9,357 nucleotides of DNA from Bacteroidota bacterium (GTDB lineage Bacteria > Bacteroidota > Bacteroidia > Flavobacteriales > Weeksellaceae), in assembly GCA_023399675.1 (NCBI GenBank), contig JAEWOM010000170.1, positions 1 through 9,357 on the forward strand. The letters are read 5' to 3'. How positions within the stretch are numbered: position 1 is the stretch's first letter; each line of letters starts with the position of its first letter. A program made the translations under genes and the position numbers. Under the pieces are notes generated by a model. That model worked only from the letters and a program-made list of their open reading frames with translations. It ran no database searches and was not told where the DNA came from. This document shows positions 6,873 through 9,357 of this stretch, one piece after another.

Positions 6873-7196
6873 CTAGATATTAAAGATTGTATTCAAACTA
6901 AAAATATAGCTGCGCATCTGCTCTTCCTGAGCAATCTGCTGCTTCTTACCCTTTTCTGTAAGCAGATAATATTTACGGTCGCGCCCGTTAACGGTGCGGA
7001 TTTCAGAAAAAATAATTCCGTCGGCTTCCAGTTTATGAAGAATCGGGTACAATGCGCCTTCAGTCATTTCCAGTTCGCCGTTCGTCAGTTCTTTAGCACG
7101 CTGCGTCAGCTGGTAGCCGTACATTTTTACTTCTGAAGCCAGCAATTTCAGAATGATATTCTGAAGCGTTCCCTTGTACAGCGCATTTTTTTTCAT
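6873..7196 (-). CDS. PadR-family transcriptional regulator
   Basis: A 107-residue winged-helix regulator of the short PadR subfamily. Features in order: MKKNALYKGTLQNIILKLL (helix 1), YGYQL (26-30), the recognition-helix region TEGALYPILHKLEADGII (45-62), the wing GRDRKYYLLTEKG (71-83) and a C-terminal helix for dimerisation. I chose the ATG at 7194-7196 because it matches family N termini. The upstream in-frame TTG at 7218-7220 falls inside the predicted -7 promoter element and would add residues without family similarity. It leads an operon with two membrane-protein genes, starting 3 bp before the first. A long palindrome over its promoter and start suggests that it represses itself. PadR proteins respond to small molecules or envelope stress; the ligand here is unknown. 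Confidence 0.92.
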   Translation of the reverse strand: MKKNALYKGTLQNIILKLLASEVKMYGYQLTQRAKELTNGELEMTEGALYPILHKLEADGIIFSEIRTVNGRDRKYYLLTEKGKKQQIAQEEQMRSYIFSLNTIFNI

Positions 7197-7245
7197 ACCT
7201 AATTTACTTATGCATAACAAATTTATACATAATTAACTTAGGTAT
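7195..7245. promoter_or_regulatory. 51-bp imperfect palindrome, probable PadR operator
   Basis: Arms 7195-7217 and 7223-7245 are complementary at 20 of 23 positions around a 5-nt centre CAAAT; mismatches are 7203/7237, 7207/7233 and 7213/7227. The outer ATACCTAA/TTAGGTAT block (8 bp) is perfect. The inner blocks TTATGCATAA (7208-7217) and TTATACATAA (7223-7232) are near copies, 15 bp apart. The palindrome covers the padR -7 element and reaches the start codon, so a bound PadR dimer or tetramer would block transcription. ATGTAT/ATACAT-type sites are typical of PadR regulators. Confidence 0.7.
7218..7225 (-). promoter_or_regulatory. -7 promoter element of the padR operon
   Basis: On the minus strand this reads TAAATTTG, an exact match to TAnnTTTG, ending 21 bases before the padR ATG. 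It lies at the centre of the 51-bp palindrome. No TTG is found 17-23 bp upstream, so the -33 element is weak, which would suit a promoter controlled by a repressor. Confidence 0.5.
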
Positions 7246-7289
7246 CATAATTTTCTTCGAAAAATAATATAAAAGTATCCCGGTTAGTC

Positions 7290-7297
7290 TATTTTTG
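7290..7297 (+). promoter_or_regulatory. Candidate -7 promoter element of ruvC
   Basis: TATTTTTG matches TAnnTTTG exactly and ends only 4 bases before the ruvC GTG. If it is used, transcription would start at or about the start codon, giving a leaderless or nearly leaderless message. No -33 TTG is visible at the expected distance. Confidence 0.35.
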
Positions 7298-7301
7298 TAT
7301 A

Positions 7302-7856
7302 GTGGAAGCAGAAAAAATCATATTGGGAATCGATCCGGGCACGGCCATAATGGGATTTGGAATCATTTCTGTTAAGAAAAACAGTATCGAGCTGATTTCA
7401 ATCCACGAACTGATTCTCAAAAAATACCCCAACCACGAAACCAAGCTCAAGTATATTTTCGATAAAACTTTGGCGCTGATTGATGAATTTCATCCTGATG
7501 AAGTAGCACTGGAAGCTCCTTTTTTCGGGAAAAATGTCCAAAGTATGCTGAAACTCGGCCGTGCTCAGGGCGTAGCCATGGCAGCAAGCTTATACCGTAA
7601 TATCCCGATTACCGAATATTCCCCGAAGAAAGTAAAAATGGCCATTACCGGTAACGGAAATGCGAGCAAAGAACAGGTTGCCGGCATGCTGCAGAACTTA
7701 TTGAAACTAAAAGAATTTCCTACGAAATATCTGGATGCTTCGGATGGTCTGGCGGTGGCAGTCTGCCATCATTTCAACTCCGGCAGTGCGGTCTCCGAAA
7801 AGTCATATTCAGGCTGGGGTGCATTTCTGAAACAGAATCCGGACAGAATTAAATGA
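7302..7856 (+). CDS. ruvC: RuvC, Holliday junction resolvase
   Basis: Crossover junction endodeoxyribonuclease of 184 residues that cuts Holliday junctions in recombinational repair, working with RuvAB. The RNase H-like fold carries all four catalytic acids: D11 in GIDPG, E71 in ALEAPF, and D145 and D148 in LDASDGLAVAVCH. The conserved KLGRAQGV (84-91) and ITGNGNASKEQV (115-126) blocks are also present. Length is normal for flavobacterial RuvC. The start is GTG at 7302: the next stop upstream in frame is TAA 7248-7250 and no ATG lies between, while a later start would remove the catalytic strand. The gene is divergent from the padR operon and convergent with the amidohydrolase gene; ruvA and ruvB are not in the window. 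Confidence 0.95.
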   Translation: MEAEKIILGIDPGTAIMGFGIISVKKNSIELISIHELILKKYPNHETKLKYIFDKTLALIDEFHPDEVALEAPFFGKNVQSMLKLGRAQGVAMAASLYRNIPITEYSPKKVKMAITGNGNASKEQVAGMLQNLLKLKEFPTKYLDASDGLAVAVCHHFNSGSAVSEKSYSGWGAFLKQNPDRIK

Positions 7857-7858
7857 CG

Positions 7859-7890
7859 TAGCTATATTAATTGCATTATTTTAATAGCTA
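7859..7890. terminator. Weak AT-rich stem-loop after ruvC
   Basis: TAGCTAT (7859-7865) and ATAGCTA (7884-7890) are perfectly complementary around an AT-rich 18-nt loop. It starts 3 bases after the ruvC stop, in the 88-bp gap between convergent genes. There is no T-tract on either strand, so termination is only suggested by position. Confidence 0.3.
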
Positions 7891-7944
7891 ATAAGTTCTG
7901 CAATTCGTTCTAAATTTGTAGGAGAAAATTGCATATTAAGTTTC

Positions 7945-9105
7945 TTACCGCAATAATTCCAATGCCGACTTTGCTAGAAAATCGCTGCCCGGCATCATAC
8001 AGTCTTCATTAAAAATGACTTTGGGATGATGCAGAAAATAAGCCCCTTTCTGCTCACTCATCGCACCGATAAAGTAGAACATAGACGGCACTTTCCGGGA
8101 ATAAAAAGCAAAATCTTCCGCTCCAAGTGTCGGCGGAATAGCATGTAACCCCATTGGAAAAACCTGCTCAGCAACCGGAATCAGTTTTTTGTATACTTCA
8201 TCGTCATTATGTACACTCGGATAGTAGGAATCCTGCGTAAACTTTATTTCTACTTCGTAGGCTGCAGAAATTCCGTTAATCATCTGATCCACCCTTTTCC
8301 GGATCAGCTCAAAATTTTCGTCAGTCATGGCACGGATGGTACCGGTTAATTTAGCATAATCAGCGATCACATTCGGTGCGGTACCGGCATGAAAAGTAGA
8401 AACAGAAACCACGCCCGACTCCAAAGGCGCTATATTTCTGGAAACGATGCTTTGCAGATTCTGTACGAGCGCTGATCCCGCAACCACCACATCTTTGGCA
8501 AAATGGGGCGCTGCTCCTGCATGACTGGAAACGCCGAAAATTTCAATCGTAAAATTAGCCGCATTCGCTAATGCTGCGCCCGCAGTATAACTGAGCATTC
8601 CAGCAGGCGCTATCGGATTTACGTGCAAGCCTAAAGCAAAATCAACTCCGTCTAATACGCCTTCCTCAACAATTCTTTGTCCGCCGGATTTTTTGTCTTC
8701 ATCGCCATTGGTTCCCTCCTCGGATGGCTGAAAAATACATTTTACCGTCCCGTGAAAATCGGCATCTTTCAGCTGCATGATTGCTCCCAAAAGCATCGTA
8801 GCGTGCATATCATGACCACAGGCGTGCATGACGCCGTCGTTTTTTGAGGAAAATTCCAGGCCGGTGATTTCCTGCATCGGCAATGCATCGATATCTGCGC
8901 GAAGCAGCACACATTTGCCTTCACCTTTCTTGATTTCGGCGAGAATTCCGGTTCCTTTCGCCAGTCCGGACTGATAAGTAACACCCCATTCATCCAGTTT
9001 ATTTTTGATATACTCGGAGGTTTGGTGTTCCTGATAACCAATTTCGGGAATCTGGTGCAGGTCGCGGCGGATTTTTATAAGGACATCGTTGAAATTACTT
9101 TCCAT
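7945..9105 (-). CDS. M20 family metallo-amidohydrolase (N-acyl amino acid hydrolase type)
   Basis: A 386-residue zinc or manganese hydrolase of peptidase family M20D (hippurate hydrolase, N-acetyl-amino-acid deacetylase and related enzymes), probably cytosolic because no signal peptide is seen. Predicted metal ligands are C96 and H98 in ACGHDMH, E129-E130 in QPSEEG, H161 in LGLHV, and H359 in FLHHPK near the end. The first catalytic-domain motif RRDLHQIPE is at 13-21; the dimerisation-domain motif SSHAGAAPH is at 193-201. Between the EE pair and the helix IVEEGVL there is a polar insertion (about 132-142, NGDEDKKSGG). The exact substrate cannot be told; removal of acyl groups from amino acids or small peptides is likely. 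It converges with ruvC and has a recognisable promoter of its own. Confidence 0.93.
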   Translation of the reverse strand: MESNFNDVLIKIRRDLHQIPEIGYQEHQTSEYIKNKLDEWGVTYQSGLAKGTGILAEIKKGEGKCVLLRADIDALPMQEITGLEFSSKNDGVMHACGHDMHATMLLGAIMQLKDADFHGTVKCIFQPSEEGTNGDEDKKSGGQRIVEEGVLDGVDFALGLHVNPIAPAGMLSYTAGAALANAANFTIEIFGVSSHAGAAPHFAKDVVVAGSALVQNLQSIVSRNIAPLESGVVSVSTFHAGTAPNVIADYAKLTGTIRAMTDENFELIRKRVDQMINGISAAYEVEIKFTQDSYYPSVHNDDEVYKKLIPVAEQVFPMGLHAIPPTLGAEDFAFYSRKVPSMFYFIGAMSEQKGAYFLHHPKVIFNEDCMMPGSDFLAKSALELLR

Positions 9106-9150
9106 AATAAATTGTATAAGGCTGAAATCATCATTTCACCTGTGAGAAAT

Positions 9151-9182
9151 CAAATGTACTAAAATGATCACAACCATACCAA
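9151..9182 (-). promoter_or_regulatory. Promoter of the M20 amidohydrolase gene
   Basis: On the minus strand a TTG (9180-9182) lies 21 bases upstream of TACATTTG (9151-9158). This fits the Bacteroidota arrangement TTG-N17-23-TAnnTTTG and is the best promoter in the window. The -7 element ends 45 bases before the ATG. The tRNA terminator lies upstream, so the gene is probably transcribed alone. Confidence 0.55.
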
Positions 9183-9199
9183 TTCATGATCGGATGCAA

Positions 9200-9238
9200 C
9201 AAAAACAAAAAGCCCTCTGCAAAACTGCAAAGGGCTTT
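9200..9238 (-). terminator. Intrinsic terminator after tRNA-Leu
   Basis: AAAGCCCT (9209-9216) pairs with AGGGCTTT (9231-9238). After a C/A mismatch, TGCA (9218-9221) pairs with TGCA (9226-9229) around a 4-nt loop. Read on the minus strand, the stem is followed by TTTTTGTTTTTG-like T-rich sequence. The stem begins 2 bases after the tRNA 3' end, so it ends the tRNA transcript. Confidence 0.85.
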
Positions 9239-9240
9239 CG

Positions 9241-9324
9241 TACTCCGGACGGGACTTGAACCCGTACGTCCTTGCGGACACAGGATTTTAAGTCCTGCGT
9301 GTCTACCAATTCCACCACCAGAGC
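9241..9324 (-). tRNA. tRNA-Leu(UAA)
   Basis: An 84-nt gene that folds as a class II tRNA. Acceptor GCTCTGG pairs with CCGGAGT, with discriminator A at 9241. The D arm holds AATTGGTAGA; the anticodon stem CAGGA/TCCTG encloses loop CTTAAAA with anticodon TAA (9288-9290), which reads leucine UUA codons. The 15-nt variable arm has a TGTCC-GCAA-GGACG-type stem, as expected for leucine tRNAs, and the T arm is ACGGG-TTCAAGT-CCCGT. No CCA is encoded, so it must be added after transcription. The acceptor stem has two G-U pairs, one of them at the terminal 1-72 position. Its promoter is not visible; a nine-base A run lies just upstream at 9330-9338. Confidence 0.95.
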
Positions 9325-9357
9325 GTGGTAAAAAAAAAGAAGTTTAAATCCATAAAC

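Noticed and set aside
6783..7136. 117-codon plus-strand open frame across the padR region
   Set aside because: It lies opposite padR and its neighbour, both with good family features, and has no recognisable features.
7911..7918. TAAATTTG on the plus strand after ruvC, resembling a -7 promoter element
   Set aside because: It points into the 3' end of the convergent amidohydrolase gene, with no gene to drive; such AT-rich octamers arise by chance.
7869..7933. Three AATTGCA/TGCAATT copies between ruvC and the amidohydrolase gene
   Set aside because: Short AT-rich heptamers at irregular spacing in a convergent gap; there is no regular array and they do not look like a repeat family.
1..9357. 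CRISPR array, insertion sequence, prophage or attachment site
   Set aside because: I saw no regularly spaced repeats, transposase or integrase motifs, or duplicated tRNA end beside tRNA-Leu within the window.

Overview
The window looks like a chromosomal segment from a member of the Bacteroidota, most likely the Flavobacteriia near the Chryseobacterium/Kaistella group (Weeksellaceae). The clues are the cbb3-oxidase maturation gene order (ccoG, fixH, SafE-like gene), promoter elements of the Bacteroidota type TAnnTTTG, weak Shine-Dalgarno sequences, relaxed lipoprotein boxes and a RuvC of flavobacterial appearance. The genus is an inference. I see no insertion sequence, phage gene, CRISPR array or plasmid function; this is mostly housekeeping sequence with a few accessory genes.

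Left region (1-2897, plus strand): the tail of a c-type cytochrome, probably CcoP of cbb3 oxidase, ends at 103 and is followed by a symmetrical hairpin terminator. A separate unit then begins with ccoG (membrane [4Fe-4S] protein linked to copper reduction), fixH/ccoH (membrane assembly factor) and a SafE/DsbD-like membrane protein with conserved Cys motifs and a His-rich tail. These three genes are packed with 7-bp and 0-bp gaps and should work together in copper handling and assembly of the high-affinity terminal oxidase.

Middle region (2932-5418): a plus-strand lipoprotein serine hydrolase of the class C beta-lactamase/esterase family converges with a minus-strand two-gene unit. In that unit a secreted metallo-beta-lactamase-fold lipoprotein is followed, 4 bp later, by a small cytosolic 16-cysteine four-helix-bundle protein of the Csp copper-storage type. 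Copper-related genes therefore lie on both sides of the serine hydrolase.

Regulatory region (5530-7245, minus strand): a PadR-family repressor gene is followed by two overlapping or near-touching genes for paralogous membrane proteins, each with a helical N-terminal domain and about four membrane segments. A 51-bp imperfect palindrome (20 of 23 pairs) covers the padR start and its predicted -7 promoter element. It is a strong candidate for an autoregulatory operator and is the most interesting non-coding signal here.

Right region (7302-9357): ruvC (Holliday junction resolvase, all four catalytic acidic residues present) is divergent from padR and may be translated from a leaderless or nearly leaderless GTG. 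It converges with a minus-strand M20 metallo-amidohydrolase gene that has its own recognisable promoter. At the right edge is a minus-strand tRNA-Leu(UAA) gene with a clear intrinsic terminator. No gene-free stretch exceeds 300 bases.
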